A DNA stretch of 64,000 nt, taken from Rhizobium sp. CG5. GTDB lineage: Bacteria > Pseudomonadota > Alphaproteobacteria > Rhizobiales > Rhizobiaceae. The position numbers were made by a program, and so were the translations under genes. Location of the stretch: NCBI RefSeq assembly GCF_023701945.1, contig NZ_JABAEF010000004.1, positions 248,001 to 312,000 of the forward strand, given 5' to 3'. The notes under the pieces are model-generated. The model had not been told where the DNA came from. It did not search any database and saw nothing but the letters and a program-made list of their open reading frames with translations. Numbering within the stretch: position 1 is the stretch's first letter; every line of letters begins with the position of its first letter. Shown here piece by piece: positions 44,279 to 53,992 of this stretch.

Positions 44279-45304
44279 ATGCGCGTATTCTATTCCGAAG
44301 ACCACAGACTCAGGGACGCCAAGACGGAGCTGCATGGCGGCCTGCTGGTCAAGCCGTTTGAAGGACCGTTCCGCGCCGAATGGATACTGGAAGCGGTTCG
44401 CAAGGCAGGCTTTGCCGATGTGGTGGCGCCCGCCGATCACGGGCTCGCCACGGCCCTGAAGATCCACGATGCCCGCTATCTGGAATTCCTGCACACCTGC
44501 TGGGAGCGCTGGGTGGCGCAGGGTTTCGAAGGCGAGGCCATTCCCACCGCCTTTGCCTATCGCCGTTCGCGCCAAAGGGTTCCCAACCATATCGACGGTG
44601 CGGTCGGCTATTATGCCAATTCCGTCGAAACCTCGATTTCCAAGGGTACCTATGAGGCCGCCCTGTCCTCGATGAACGTCGCGCTGTCGGGTGCCGACTG
44701 GCTGAACGCCGGCAACCGCTTTGCCTTCTCGCTCTGCCGCCCGCCCGGCCACCATGCCGGCGTCGACCTGTTCGGCGGCTATTGTTTCATCAACAACGCA
44801 GCCGTTGCCGCCGAGCGCCTGCTGGAGCATGGCGCTGCCAAAGTTGCCATCCTCGACGTCGATTTCCACCACGGCAATGGTACGCAGGATATCACCTACC
44901 GGCGCGATGACATCTTCTTCGCCTCGCTGCATGGCGATCCACTCGACGCCTTTCCCTACTTCCTCGGTTATGCCGACGAGACCGGCGAGGGCAGGGGCGA
45001 GGGCTGCAACGTCAACTACCCGATGCCGGCCGGCACCCCCTGGCATGTCTGGTCCGCAGCCCTTGCCGACGCGCTGGCCCGCATCAAGGCCTATGGGGCA
45101 GAGGCCATCGTCGTCTCGCTCGGCGTCGACACGTTCGAAGAGGACCCGATCAGCTTCTTCAAGCTGAAGACACCGGATTTCCGGCGCATGGGCGAGATGA
45201 TTGCGGCCAGTGGCCTGCCCATCCTCACCTGCATGGAAGGCGGCTACGGCGTCCCGCAGATCGGCTTGAATGTCGCCAATGTGCTGGAGGGGCTGCAAGC
45301 ATGA
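44279..45304 (+). CDS. Histone-deacetylase-fold acetylpolyamine amidohydrolase
   Basis: 341 aa class II HDAC-like enzyme. Active-site His pair in RPPGHHAGVDLFGGYCFINN (about residues 158-159), zinc ligands in AILDVDFHHGNGTQ (about 195-197), and Asp in VSLGVDTFEEDP; the catalytic Tyr lies in GGYGVPQ. The N-terminus (MRVFYSEDHRLRDAKTELHG) matches acetylpolyamine amidohydrolases, which deacetylate acetyl-putrescine, -spermidine or related amines. The MerR-ATPase gene follows on the same strand. Confidence 0.9.
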   Translation: MRVFYSEDHRLRDAKTELHGGLLVKPFEGPFRAEWILEAVRKAGFADVVAPADHGLATALKIHDARYLEFLHTCWERWVAQGFEGEAIPTAFAYRRSRQRVPNHIDGAVGYYANSVETSISKGTYEAALSSMNVALSGADWLNAGNRFAFSLCRPPGHHAGVDLFGGYCFINNAAVAAERLLEHGAAKVAILDVDFHHGNGTQDITYRRDDIFFASLHGDPLDAFPYFLGYADETGEGRGEGCNVNYPMPAGTPWHVWSAALADALARIKAYGAEAIVVSLGVDTFEEDPISFFKLKTPDFRRMGEMIAASGLPILTCMEGGYGVPQIGLNVANVLEGLQA

Positions 45305-45315
45305 AAAAAAGAGAC

Positions 45316-45346
45316 TTGACCCGGACCTAGGGGCAGCCTCGATAGA
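45316..45346 (+). promoter_or_regulatory. MerR-type promoter with 19-base spacer
   Basis: TTGACC (45316-45321) and GATAGA (45341-45346) are separated by 19 bases, the elongated spacing that MerR-family activators correct by twisting DNA. It lies 32 bases before the MerR-fusion ATG and so suggests autoregulation. Confidence 0.55.
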
Positions 45347-45377
45347 ACTGGGCACCAACAACCAGCGAGGTGATTCC

Positions 45378-46439
45378 ATGCCCATGTCCGATCAATTTCT
45401 CAATCCGGCCGATGCGGCCCGAACGCTCGGGGTGTCCGCCAAAGCCTTGCGCCTCTATGAACGGCGCGGTCTGATATCGCCCTTGCGCACCGCTGCCGGA
45501 TGGCGCGTCTATGGACCTGAAGAGATGGCCCGTGCGGGTGAGATTGCCGCGTTGCGAGGCTTGGGGCTGAGCCTTGCCCAGGTGGCGCGCGTGCTGGGTG
45601 GCGAGGCGGCAAGTCTGGAAACGGCGCTTGCAAACCGCCAGGCCGCGCTGGAACTGGAAATGCGATCGATGGCGCAAACGGTGGAGCGGATCCGTGCGAT
45701 CAGAGGCGATCTGGCCGAAGGAAAAGCTCCCTCCGTTGCCGAACTCAAGGGGTTGACGCGTCAGGCTGCCGAGATCGACGTCGCCTTCGACCTGCCCTGG
45801 CCCTGGGGCGGAGAGCATTTCGAATTGCGCGGGCTTCCCCGGCTCACCTACATCATCGGTCCGCTGGGAAGCGGCAAGACGAGGCTGGCTCGCGCCATTG
45901 CCACGTCCCTGGCTGATGCGTGTTTCCTCGGATTGGAGCGGCTGACAGACGGCGCGACCGAAGCGCAGTTGTGGGGCGATCCGGAGTTAGAAGCGCGCGT
46001 CGAGGACGCCAGTGCCTGGTTGGTGGAAGATGGGGCGACACTCTCTCCGGCACTGACCGCGCTGCTGGTGGCGCTGGAGGCAAAAGGACCGGGGACGCTG
46101 GTAATCGATATGGTGGAGCAGGGGCTTGATGCCGCCTCGCAGGAGGCGTTTGCTGCCTATTTGCGCCGGCGCGGCGCCAGCGGACCGCGGCTCCTGATGC
46201 TGACGCGCTCCTCCTCGATCCTCGATCTGGCGGCGCTGGGTGCCGATGAAGCGATCATTCTCTGCCCGGCCAATCACAGCCCGCCGACGCGCGTGGCACC
46301 CTATCCCGGTGCGCCCGGTTATGAAGCGGTTGCCACATGCCTTGCGTCACCCGACGTCCGGGCACGAACCGAAGGCGTTGTGGCGCGATGGACCGAGGTG
46401 GCATCCGGAGGTGGCCTGTCGCCTGCGTCCGCGCAATAA
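45378..46439 (+). CDS. MerR-family regulator fused to a degenerate P-loop (ABC/AAA-like) domain
   Basis: 353 aa. Residues 8-75 are a MerR HTH (LNPADAARTLGVSAKALRLY, ERRGLISPLRTAAGWRVYGP) followed by a dimerisation helix to about 112. Residues 145-345 look like an ABC-type ATPase head: Walker A GPLGSGKT (161-168) is intact, but the Walker B LVIDM (241-245) lacks the catalytic Glu, the signature position reads LSPAL rather than LSGG/LSSGE, and the H-loop position reads LTRSS. This suggests a nucleotide-binding but poorly hydrolysing sensor domain instead of the usual MerR effector domain. It follows the amidohydrolase by 73 bases; the start is supported by GAGG. Confidence 0.85.
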   Translation: MPMSDQFLNPADAARTLGVSAKALRLYERRGLISPLRTAAGWRVYGPEEMARAGEIAALRGLGLSLAQVARVLGGEAASLETALANRQAALELEMRSMAQTVERIRAIRGDLAEGKAPSVAELKGLTRQAAEIDVAFDLPWPWGGEHFELRGLPRLTYIIGPLGSGKTRLARAIATSLADACFLGLERLTDGATEAQLWGDPELEARVEDASAWLVEDGATLSPALTALLVALEAKGPGTLVIDMVEQGLDAASQEAFAAYLRRRGASGPRLLMLTRSSSILDLAALGADEAIILCPANHSPPTRVAPYPGAPGYEAVATCLASPDVRARTEGVVARWTEVASGGGLSPASAQ

Positions 46440-46726
46440 ACGCAAAGCGCCTCCGCCTAGTTGGCGGGGCGTGCGATTCCGGTTCACAGATGAGGCGGAC
46501 GGGCATGTCCAGCCGATCATCGGACGGGATGTGCGATACGGGAAAAAGGGCTTGACGAACGGCGACTTCCGGCTCATTCGGGCGGTGGTGGCGATCTTGG
46601 CCACCTTTTGCAAGGAACACACCAATGGACCCCGACAGTCGAAGATCGACTCAATCTTTCTGTTCGATCCGGTAAAGGACCCGTGTTCCCGCTCCGGATG
46701 GGCATTCTCCCAGAAGGAGCATCGTC
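46440..46726. other. Non-coding gap before corA
   Basis: About 290 bases. Short GC-rich inverted repeats occur just after the MerR-fusion stop (around 46446-46472) and could terminate it. No gene or known metal-sensing leader is recognised. Confidence 0.4.
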
Positions 46727-47719
46727 ATGCTGCACAAGTACTCTCGCGAGGCAGAGCGTCTCGTTCTGCGCGATCCACTCGTTTCATCCGAAAACACCAT
46801 GGCACCGACTGTTCTGTGGTACGATCTTGTCAATCCGACATCACCGGAGGGCCGGTCGGTCGAAGAGGCGCTTGGCGTTTCCATTCCCACGCGCGACGAG
46901 ATGGAAGAGATCGAACTTTCCTCACGGCTCTATCAGGAGGACGGCGCGGAGTTCATGACCATTACCGCGCTCACCAATCTCGACAATGGTGCGCCGCTCA
47001 AGACGCCGGTGACCTTCATCTTGAAGGGGTCGGCCCTCGTGACCATCCGCTATGCAGAGCCAAAGCCCTTTGTCGTGTTCGCCAACCGGGCCATGCGCGC
47101 CAATGGTCAGGTCTACCTGGCCGGCGAAGAGCTGATGTTTGGCATCTTGGAGGCGATCATCGACCGCATGGCGGATGTGCTGGAGCGGATCGGCAACGAA
47201 ATTGACGGTATTTCGCGTGAGGTTTTTCGCGGCAAGTCGGCGTCGTCGACCAAGAAGACCAAGGATCTGCAGTCGCTGATCGAACAACTTGGTCAGAAGG
47301 GCGACTTTTTGAGCGGCGTGCGTGAAAGCCTGGTCAGCATCTCGCGCGTGGTGGCCTATCATGCCGCGCTGGAGACCCAGACGCGCAAACCGGCCAAGGA
47401 AATCCGCCAGATGGTGAAGCTCCTGCAACGGGATGCATCGTCCCTTGGCGACCATGCGACGTTTCTCTCCGGCAAGATCAATTTCCTGCTGGATGCGACG
47501 CTTGGGCTGATCAATCTGGAGCAGAACCAGATCATCAAGATCTTCACCGTGGCCTCGGTGGTCTTTCTGCCGCCCACCCTGGTAGCCTCGATCTACGGGA
47601 TGAATTTCAACCTGATGCCGGAACTGCAGTGGTCGCTGGGATACCCCTGGGCGGTTGCCGTGATGATCCTCTCCGCAGCCTTGCCCTTTTACTATTTCAA
47701 ACGGCGGGGCTGGCTTTGA
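46727..47719 (+). CDS. corA: CorA-family magnesium/cobalt transporter
   Basis: 330 aa. A large N-terminal cytoplasmic domain (to about 265) ends in two membrane helices with the hallmark YGMNFN loop (SIYGMNFNLMPELQW) and a basic C-terminus KRRGWL. It forms a homopentameric Mg2+ (Co2+) channel. AAGGAG lies upstream of ATG 46727; an internal in-frame Met (MAPTVLWYDL) is a less likely start. It stands alone in the operon. Confidence 0.93.
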   Translation: MLHKYSREAERLVLRDPLVSSENTMAPTVLWYDLVNPTSPEGRSVEEALGVSIPTRDEMEEIELSSRLYQEDGAEFMTITALTNLDNGAPLKTPVTFILKGSALVTIRYAEPKPFVVFANRAMRANGQVYLAGEELMFGILEAIIDRMADVLERIGNEIDGISREVFRGKSASSTKKTKDLQSLIEQLGQKGDFLSGVRESLVSISRVVAYHAALETQTRKPAKEIRQMVKLLQRDASSLGDHATFLSGKINFLLDATLGLINLEQNQIIKIFTVASVVFLPPTLVASIYGMNFNLMPELQWSLGYPWAVAVMILSAALPFYYFKRRGWL

Positions 47720-47744
47720 ACGACAAGCCCTGACGCCAAACGGC

Positions 47745-47776
47745 AGACGCCCCGGTCAGCAATGTCCGGGGCGTCT
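47745..47776. terminator. Hairpin between corA and the TRAP gene (possible terminator)
   Basis: Stem AGACGCCCCGG / CCGGGGCGTCT (11 bp) with a 10-base loop, between two convergent genes. There is no long T run on either strand, so it is a weak terminator call. Confidence 0.5.
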
Positions 47777-47805
47777 TCAGTCTGTCGATGGTGTCGTGAT
47801 GCGAT

Positions 47806-48927
<1,122 letters not shown>

Positions 48928-49070
48928 TTATGTCCTCTGGATACGCCTGCGGCTCCGGCGGGGTCTAACCATGGCAAAAGGCAGGATGCAACCTAAAACG
49001 CGATAACATTTCGTCGCAGCGTCGAACGCTTGGCGAAAATTGCGCACGATTCTTGTCCGCAGATGGAAAA

Positions 49071-49538
49071 TTACGCAGGCCGGCGAGCGGGGTCGTCGAG
49101 GGCGGGGTTGTAGAACAGGGCAAGGACGAGGCTCTTGGCAATCCGCTCGGCCGAGGTCATGAACCAGGCCTTGGCCTGCGGCGTCGGGGCGATGTCGTCG
49201 AGCGTTGCGGCAAACAGCGCCAGCCATTCGATAAACAATCCTTCCTCCATACCGGCGACGCCGTGATGGGCCTGAACCGGCTTGCCGCCATAGGCGCCGC
49301 TCTTGAAGGCAATCGCCGACCAGAAACTCTTCATCTTGGCGAGATGCCCCGGCCAGCGTCCGGCAAGCCGCGCGTCGAATACCGGTCCCAGCCTCTCGTG
49401 GGCCTGGATACGGCCATAAAAGGTCTCGACAAGCCGGTCGATAAAAGCCTCGTCGACGCCGATCTGTGCCATCTCGGCTTCGGCCCGCAGGCGGATCTCC
49501 GCCAGATGGGCGGCTCGGCCGGACAGGTCTGCAGCCAT
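49071..49538 (-). CDS. Group III truncated hemoglobin
   Basis: 155 aa globin of the truncated group III type. ETFYGRIQAHERLGPVFDAR, then HLAKMKSFWSAIAFKSGAYG and the proximal-His region KPVQAHHGVAGM, FIEWLALFAATLDDI are family-typical. It probably binds O2 or NO in the cytoplasm. A GGAG before ATG 49538 on the reverse strand supports the chosen start; a longer in-frame extension to 49673 is unlikely. It is divergent from mbfA across a 198-base gap carrying an Irr-box. Confidence 0.85.
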   Translation of the reverse strand: MAADLSGRAAHLAEIRLRAEAEMAQIGVDEAFIDRLVETFYGRIQAHERLGPVFDARLAGRWPGHLAKMKSFWSAIAFKSGAYGGKPVQAHHGVAGMEEGLFIEWLALFAATLDDIAPTPQAKAWFMTSAERIAKSLVLALFYNPALDDPARRPA

Positions 49539-49709
49539 GGCTTTTCTCCTTGCACTTCCGCCCCTTGTCATCGCGGCGCATTTCCTTTTGATCGACAACG
49601 GCTCATCGGTCAAATGGATGATACCGTCGAGGTTTACCAGTGCGGACATAAGCGTCACGGCGACGCAGGACATTGCGCAGCCTTGACCGGCAGCGGATGG
49701 CGACGTAAA

Positions 49710-49724
49710 TTAGAATTATTCTAA
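49710..49724. promoter_or_regulatory. Irr-box (iron control element) upstream of mbfA
   Basis: Perfect palindrome TTAGAA-TTA-TTCTAA, 12 bases before the mbfA ATG. This matches the ICE motif recognised by Irr in Rhizobiales, and mbfA is a known Irr target in Bradyrhizobium and Agrobacterium. Irr, present in low iron, would repress the ferritin-like exporter. Confidence 0.85.
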
Positions 49725-49736
49725 ACGGAGAATCTC

Positions 49737-50720
49737 ATGTTCCGCCATTTCCTTCCATCTTCGAAACGACCGTTCAAGAGCCTGAGCGAACAGGAAGTGC
49801 TCGGCCTTGCAATTTCATCGGAAGAAGATGATGCGCGCATCTATCTGGCCTATGCCGATCAGTTGCGGGCGCAATATCCGCAATCGGCCAAGGTTTTCGA
49901 GGATATGGCGGAGGTCGAGCATACCCATCGCAACATGCTAATCGAGATGCATCGCCAGCGCTTCGGCGAGCGTATTCCGCTTGTGCGGCGCGAGCATGTC
50001 CGGGATTTCTACGATCGCAAGCCCGATTGGCTGCGCGCCAACCAGACGCTGGACCAGATCCGCGCCGAAGCGGAATTGATGGAGCAGGGTGCGTTCAGGT
50101 TCTATACCGAGGCCGCCCGCATGACCACCGATGCCTCGACGCGCAAGCTTCTGGGCGATCTGGCGCTGGCCGAGCAGGGCCACGAGGAAATTGCCCAGAT
50201 GCTGGGCGACAAGCATACCCCGGAAGATGTCAAGGCCGAGGAGAGCGAAACGGCGCGACGGCAATTCGTGCTGACCTATGTGCAGCCCGGCCTGGCCGGA
50301 TTGATGGACGGGTCGGTCTCGACACTGGCACCGATCTTTGCTGCGGCCTTTGCCACCGGCGACACCTGGCAGACCTTCCTGGTCGGCCTTTCGGCCTCTG
50401 TCGGCGCCGGCATTTCCATGGGCTTCACGGAAGCAGCTCATGATGATGGAAAACTGTCGGGTCGTGGCTCGCCGATCAAACGGGGCCTTGCCTCAGGCAT
50501 CATGACCGCGCTCGGCGGCCTTGGTCATGCCCTACCTTATCTGATCCCGCATTTCTGGACGGCGACGGCGACGGCGGCCGTGGTGGTCTTCGTCGAACTC
50601 TGGGCCATCGCCTTCATCCAGAACCGCTACATGGATACGCCGTTCCTGCGCGCCGCCATGCAGGTCGTGCTGGGTGGCTCGCTGGTGCTGGCAGCCGGTA
50701 TCCTGATCGGCAATGGCTGA
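49737..50720 (+). CDS. mbfA: Membrane-bound ferritin MbfA (ferritin-like plus VIT1 domain)
   Basis: 327 aa. An N-terminal ferritin-like domain (residues about 15-155) with repeated diiron Glu/His motifs (LAISSEEDDARIY, EVEHTHRNMLIE, EAELMEQGAFRF, LAEQGHEEIA) is joined to a VIT1/Ccc1-type membrane domain of several helices (about 175-327, QPGLAGLMDGSVSTLAPIF, GAGISMGFTEAAHDDG). MbfA exports or handles iron at the inner membrane and protects from iron and peroxide stress. An Irr-box lies just upstream. Confidence 0.93.
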   Translation: MFRHFLPSSKRPFKSLSEQEVLGLAISSEEDDARIYLAYADQLRAQYPQSAKVFEDMAEVEHTHRNMLIEMHRQRFGERIPLVRREHVRDFYDRKPDWLRANQTLDQIRAEAELMEQGAFRFYTEAARMTTDASTRKLLGDLALAEQGHEEIAQMLGDKHTPEDVKAEESETARRQFVLTYVQPGLAGLMDGSVSTLAPIFAAAFATGDTWQTFLVGLSASVGAGISMGFTEAAHDDGKLSGRGSPIKRGLASGIMTALGGLGHALPYLIPHFWTATATAAVVVFVELWAIAFIQNRYMDTPFLRAAMQVVLGGSLVLAAGILIGNG

Positions 50721-50743
50721 TCAGGATAGGCTGGACAACGGGA

Positions 50744-51358
50744 TTACTTCAAGGCGCCGACCAGAACGTCGCGGCCATTTTCGATCGTGACCCAGCGGCC
50801 GCTGTCGAAGCTCGCCTGGCGCTTGAGATAAGTATACGGGGTGTCGACCCACAGCTTCAGGTCGTCAACCAGATTGTCGAGGATGAAGTCGCCCTGGGAG
50901 GTGCGCAGCGTCAGGACGGCATGGCCCTCGCCATCCGGCTTGCGAACGACGGTGATCAGCAGGTCTGCAGGCGAAAAGCCGGCTTCCATCAGCTTCTTGC
51001 GCTTCAACAGGACGAAGTCCTCGCAATCGCCGACCTCGGTCGGATAGGCCCAGACCTCTTCGCGGCCGAAGATTTCGCGGTCCGTCATCGGCATGATGGC
51101 CCGGTTGACGTCGCCGTTGATGACCTGGACCGTGGTCCAGCCATGCGGGGTCAGCCGTGGCGCCGGCTGCAGCTTGGTGCGCACGGCGCATTCGTCTTTG
51201 TAGACGCGGCAGAATTCGTAATGGCCGATAGGCTGCGACGTCACGCTGCCGGTCACCATGGCCTGTGGCCCATTCTGCGCTGACATTGCGCCCGTCTCAG
51301 GCGCAAAAAGCGCAAATCCGGCCAGCACCAAAGCCAGCACGCGTGACCTGTTCATCAT
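50744..51358 (-). CDS. Bacterial transglutaminase-like cysteine proteinase (BTLCP)
   Basis: 204 aa. A signal peptide (to about residue 24) is followed by the papain-like triad of the BTLCP/LapG family: Cys in VGDCEDFVLLKRKKLMEAGF (about residue 111), His in GEGHAVLTLRT (about 147) and Asp in FILDNLVDDLKLW (about 159). LapG-type relatives cleave surface adhesins under c-di-GMP control; this one has no adhesin or LapD neighbour, so its role is unassigned. It is convergent with mbfA. Confidence 0.88.
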   Translation of the reverse strand: MMNRSRVLALVLAGFALFAPETGAMSAQNGPQAMVTGSVTSQPIGHYEFCRVYKDECAVRTKLQPAPRLTPHGWTTVQVINGDVNRAIMPMTDREIFGREEVWAYPTEVGDCEDFVLLKRKKLMEAGFSPADLLITVVRKPDGEGHAVLTLRTSQGDFILDNLVDDLKLWVDTPYTYLKRQASFDSGRWVTIENGRDVLVGALK

Positions 51359-51470
51359 GAACTCGTCCCCTATATCCTTAACAAAGAGTTAAGATCTATC
51401 GGGGACGAGAGTCAATCTTCAGCGTGCCGGGTCACCGTTCAATTGTCCGCTATGGTTAAGATGCGCCCGA

Positions 51471-52274
51471 TCAGGCCGCAGCGAGCGCTGTGATTGCCGC
51501 CCGCATCCGTTCGATATCCTGCGGTCGCGACAGGCGGTGGTCGCCGTCGCGAATGAGGGTCAGGGTCACGTCGTCGACCGGCAGATGCTCCATCAGTTTC
51601 AAGGCGTGGGCGAAGGGCACGTCCCTGTCCACCATGCCCTGCAGGATATGCACCGGGCAGCCGGTGTCGATAATGCCGGTGAGAACACGGTTCTGTCGAC
51701 CGTCCTCGATCAGCGCGCGCGTGAAGATATTGGGATCGGAACTGTATTCCGACGGCTCTTCGAAATAGCCGCGCTCGTCAAGCGAGGCCCGTTCGACTTC
51801 GGTCAGATGCGGTTCGATCAGGTCGCAGGTAAAATCGGGCGCGGGGGCGATCAGCACCAGACCGGCCACTTCGGGTCCCGTGCCGCGCCGTTTCAGTTCC
51901 TGGATAAGCCGCAGCGCCACCCAGCCGCCCATGGACGAGCCGACGAGGACGACGCGGCTGGGGCTCGCATGAACGAGCACGGCCATGGCCTCCTCCAGCC
52001 AGCGCGAAATGGTGCCGAGTCGAAATTCGCCCCCCGATACGCCATGACCGGAATAATCAAAGCGGATCGACGCACAACCAAGCTCGGCAGCGAGCGCCTC
52101 CATCTCGACGGCCTTGGTGCCGCTCATGTCGGACCGGTAACCGCCGAGCCACATCAGCGCTGGCCGCGTCTGCCCCGACATGTCCGTGCGCAGCAGCACG
52201 GCGATCTCCCGGCTTTCGGCATTTTCGCCGACGGAAAGGAAGTTCGGCGACGTTTCGGATGGATTTGCGGACAT
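51471..52274 (-). CDS. Alpha/beta hydrolase
   Basis: 267 aa. Alpha/beta hydrolase fold with an oxyanion-side motif LMWLGGYRSDMSGTKAVEME, the nucleophile elbow VLVGSSMGGWVAL (Ser about residue 113), and the late acid and His in MVDRDVPFAH and RDGDHRLSRPQD. The sequence IRFDYSGHGVSGGEF is typical of serine aminopeptidase-type hydrolases. Substrate unknown. GGAG before ATG 52274 favours this start. Confidence 0.88.
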   Translation of the reverse strand: MSANPSETSPNFLSVGENAESREIAVLLRTDMSGQTRPALMWLGGYRSDMSGTKAVEMEALAAELGCASIRFDYSGHGVSGGEFRLGTISRWLEEAMAVLVHASPSRVVLVGSSMGGWVALRLIQELKRRGTGPEVAGLVLIAPAPDFTCDLIEPHLTEVERASLDERGYFEEPSEYSSDPNIFTRALIEDGRQNRVLTGIIDTGCPVHILQGMVDRDVPFAHALKLMEHLPVDDVTLTLIRDGDHRLSRPQDIERMRAAITALAAA

Positions 52275-52456
52275 AGAACACTCCGAGAGGGGACGTTTTT
52301 TATAAAACAGATTCGTTCGAGTACGCACAGCAGGTGATTTTTTCAAATAGACATGCTATTGACTACGCCGCAGCAATAGCCACATTGCCGGAAAATTGCC
52401 TAAGTCAGGGCCGCCGACCCTTGCGGCCATTCGAAACAATTGAGGAGAATACGACC

Positions 52457-52993
52457 ATTCGCAGACCTTTTAAAGCCGACGCCCCCACCAAGGACGGGCC
52501 GCGCTCCAACCGGGAAATCAGGATTCCCAGAGTTCAGCTTATCGATGCAGAAGGCCAGAATATCGGTGTGATCGCGACCGACGAGGCCCTGAAAATGGCC
52601 GAGGACGCGGGCCTGGATCTGGTTGAAATCTCGCCGAATGCCGAGCCGCCGGTTTGCAAGATCCTGGACCTGGGCAAGCTGAAATACGCCACCCAGAAAA
52701 AGGCTGCCGAAGCCCGCAAGAAGCAGAAGATCGTCGAAGTCAAAGAAATCAAGATGCGACCCAATATCGACACCCATGACTATGAGGTGAAGATGAAGGC
52801 GATGAACCGCTTCTTCGAAGACGGCGACAAGGTCAAGGTCACGTTGAAGTTCCGTGGTCGCGAAATGGCGCACCAGGAACTCGGCATGAAACTGCTGCTG
52901 CAGGTCAAGGAAGACACGGTAGAAATTGCCAAGGTGGAAGCCGAGCCCAAGCTCGAAGGCCGCCAGATGATGATGGTACTGGCGCCCAAGTGA
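52457..52993 (+). CDS. infC: Translation initiation factor IF-3, with AUU start
   Basis: 178 aa. Both IF-3 domains are present: N-domain ([40 protein letters not shown]) and C-domain ([38 protein letters not shown]). No ATG or GTG fits the conserved N-terminus [10 protein letters not shown] at 52457 follows GAGGAGAA by seven bases, so the gene starts with AUU. Such starts let IF-3 repress its own translation, as in E. coli. rpmI, rplT and pheST follow. Confidence 0.95.
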   Translation: MRRPFKADAPTKDGPRSNREIRIPRVQLIDAEGQNIGVIATDEALKMAEDAGLDLVEISPNAEPPVCKILDLGKLKYATQKKAAEARKKQKIVEVKEIKMRPNIDTHDYEVKMKAMNRFFEDGDKVKVTLKFRGREMAHQELGMKLLLQVKEDTVEIAKVEAEPKLEGRQMMMVLAPK

Positions 52994-53088
52994 CGCCAGT
53001 CGGGTCTTCGCAGGACGACTTCTGTCGCCGGCGATGGGGCATTGACCCGGAACACCTGCCTTTCGAGGCAAGATTCCCGCAATACCCG

Positions 53089-53117
53089 TTGCGCTTTTAA
53101 CCGGCTGCGGTTATAAG
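53089..53117 (+). promoter_or_regulatory. Promoter upstream of rpmI
   Basis: TTGCGC (53089-53094) and TATAAG (53112-53117) with a 17-base spacer lie in the 226-base gap between infC and rpmI, giving the ribosomal protein genes their own transcription start. Confidence 0.65.
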
Positions 53118-53219
53118 CGCCCGTCCGAACGGTCCGGCAGGGCATGCCGTGGCCGTTCTTTATGCTTGAAAATGGGCATTCGTCTGCCTGTTTCGATACA
53201 AGAAAAATGGAGTAGCAAA

Positions 53220-53423
53220 ATGCCCAAGATGAAGACGAAATCGGCTGCCAAGAAGCGGTTCAAGATCACCGCGACCGGCAAAGTCCTCGCAGCCGCCGCT
53301 GGCAAGCGCCACGGCATGATCAAGCGGTCCAACAAGTTCATTCGTGACGCTCGCGGCACGATGGTTCTCGCCGAACCAGATGGCAAGAAGGTCATCAAGA
53401 ACTACCTGCCCAACGGTCTCTGA
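53220..53423 (+). CDS. rpmI: 50S ribosomal protein L35
   Basis: 67 aa, [20 protein letters not shown] start and a basic C-terminus typical of bL35. It lies between infC and rplT in the conserved order infC-rpmI-rplT. The start is the Met of MPKMKTKSA; a longer in-frame frame would not fit the family. A sigma70-like promoter lies in the leader. Confidence 0.97.
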   Translation: MPKMKTKSAAKKRFKITATGKVLAAAAGKRHGMIKRSNKFIRDARGTMVLAEPDGKKVIKNYLPNGL

Positions 53424-53459
53424 GACTCGGCACATTTGGATCATTAAGGAGATCATGAC

Positions 53460-53864
53460 ATGGCACGCGTAAAACGTGGCGTAACTTCCCGCGCCAAGCA
53501 CAACAAAGTATTCAAGGCAGCCAAGGGCTTCTACGGCCGCCGCAAGAACACCATCCGGGCCGCCAAGGCTGCCGTGGATCGCTCGAAGGCATTCGCCTAC
53601 CGCGACCGCAAGGTCAACAAGCGCAACTTCCGCGCTCTGTGGATCCAGCGTATCAACGCGGCTGTCCGCGAGCACGGCCTGACCTATGGCCGCTTCATCG
53701 ACGGCCTGAACAAGTCCGGCATCGAAGTTGACCGCAAGGTCCTGTCCGACATGGCCATCCATGAGCCGGAAGCTTTCGGCGCCCTGGTGGCTGCCTCCAA
53801 GAAGGCTCTCGTGTATCTCAAGGATGCCGGCACCGCCAACGAGTTTGAAACCGCTGTAAGGTAA
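53460..53864 (+). CDS. rplT: 50S ribosomal protein L20
   Basis: 134 aa bL20 ([37 protein letters not shown]). A 23S rRNA-binding assembly protein essential for early 50S formation; in other bacteria it represses this operon translationally. Follows rpmI by 36 bases. A strong terminator follows. Confidence 0.97.
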   Translation: MARVKRGVTSRAKHNKVFKAAKGFYGRRKNTIRAAKAAVDRSKAFAYRDRKVNKRNFRALWIQRINAAVREHGLTYGRFIDGLNKSGIEVDRKVLSDMAIHEPEAFGALVAASKKALVYLKDAGTANEFETAVR

Positions 53865-53897
53865 TCAGCGCGTCCCAAACTGAATTTGGTATTGGGA

Positions 53898-53930
53898 AAC
53901 CCGCGCTGGGAGAACTGGCGCGGGTTTTTT
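53898..53930 (+). terminator. Rho-independent terminator after rplT
   Basis: Stem AACCCGCGC / GCGCGGGTT with an 11-base loop and a T6 run, ending the infC/rpmI/rplT transcript before pheS. Confidence 0.9.
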
Positions 53931-53992
53931 CATTGCAGCGTCATGAGCCGGGCATTAGATCCGGTTGCGGAACAAGGGCAGGAAAGACGAAC

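Noticed and set aside
43745..45385. 546-codon minus-strand frame opposite GNAT and amidohydrolase genes
   Set aside because: No domain, overlaps two well-supported genes on the other strand.
46240..47205. 321-codon plus-strand frame spanning the MerR-fusion end and corA start
   Set aside because: Out of frame with both real genes and without a family; an overlap artefact.
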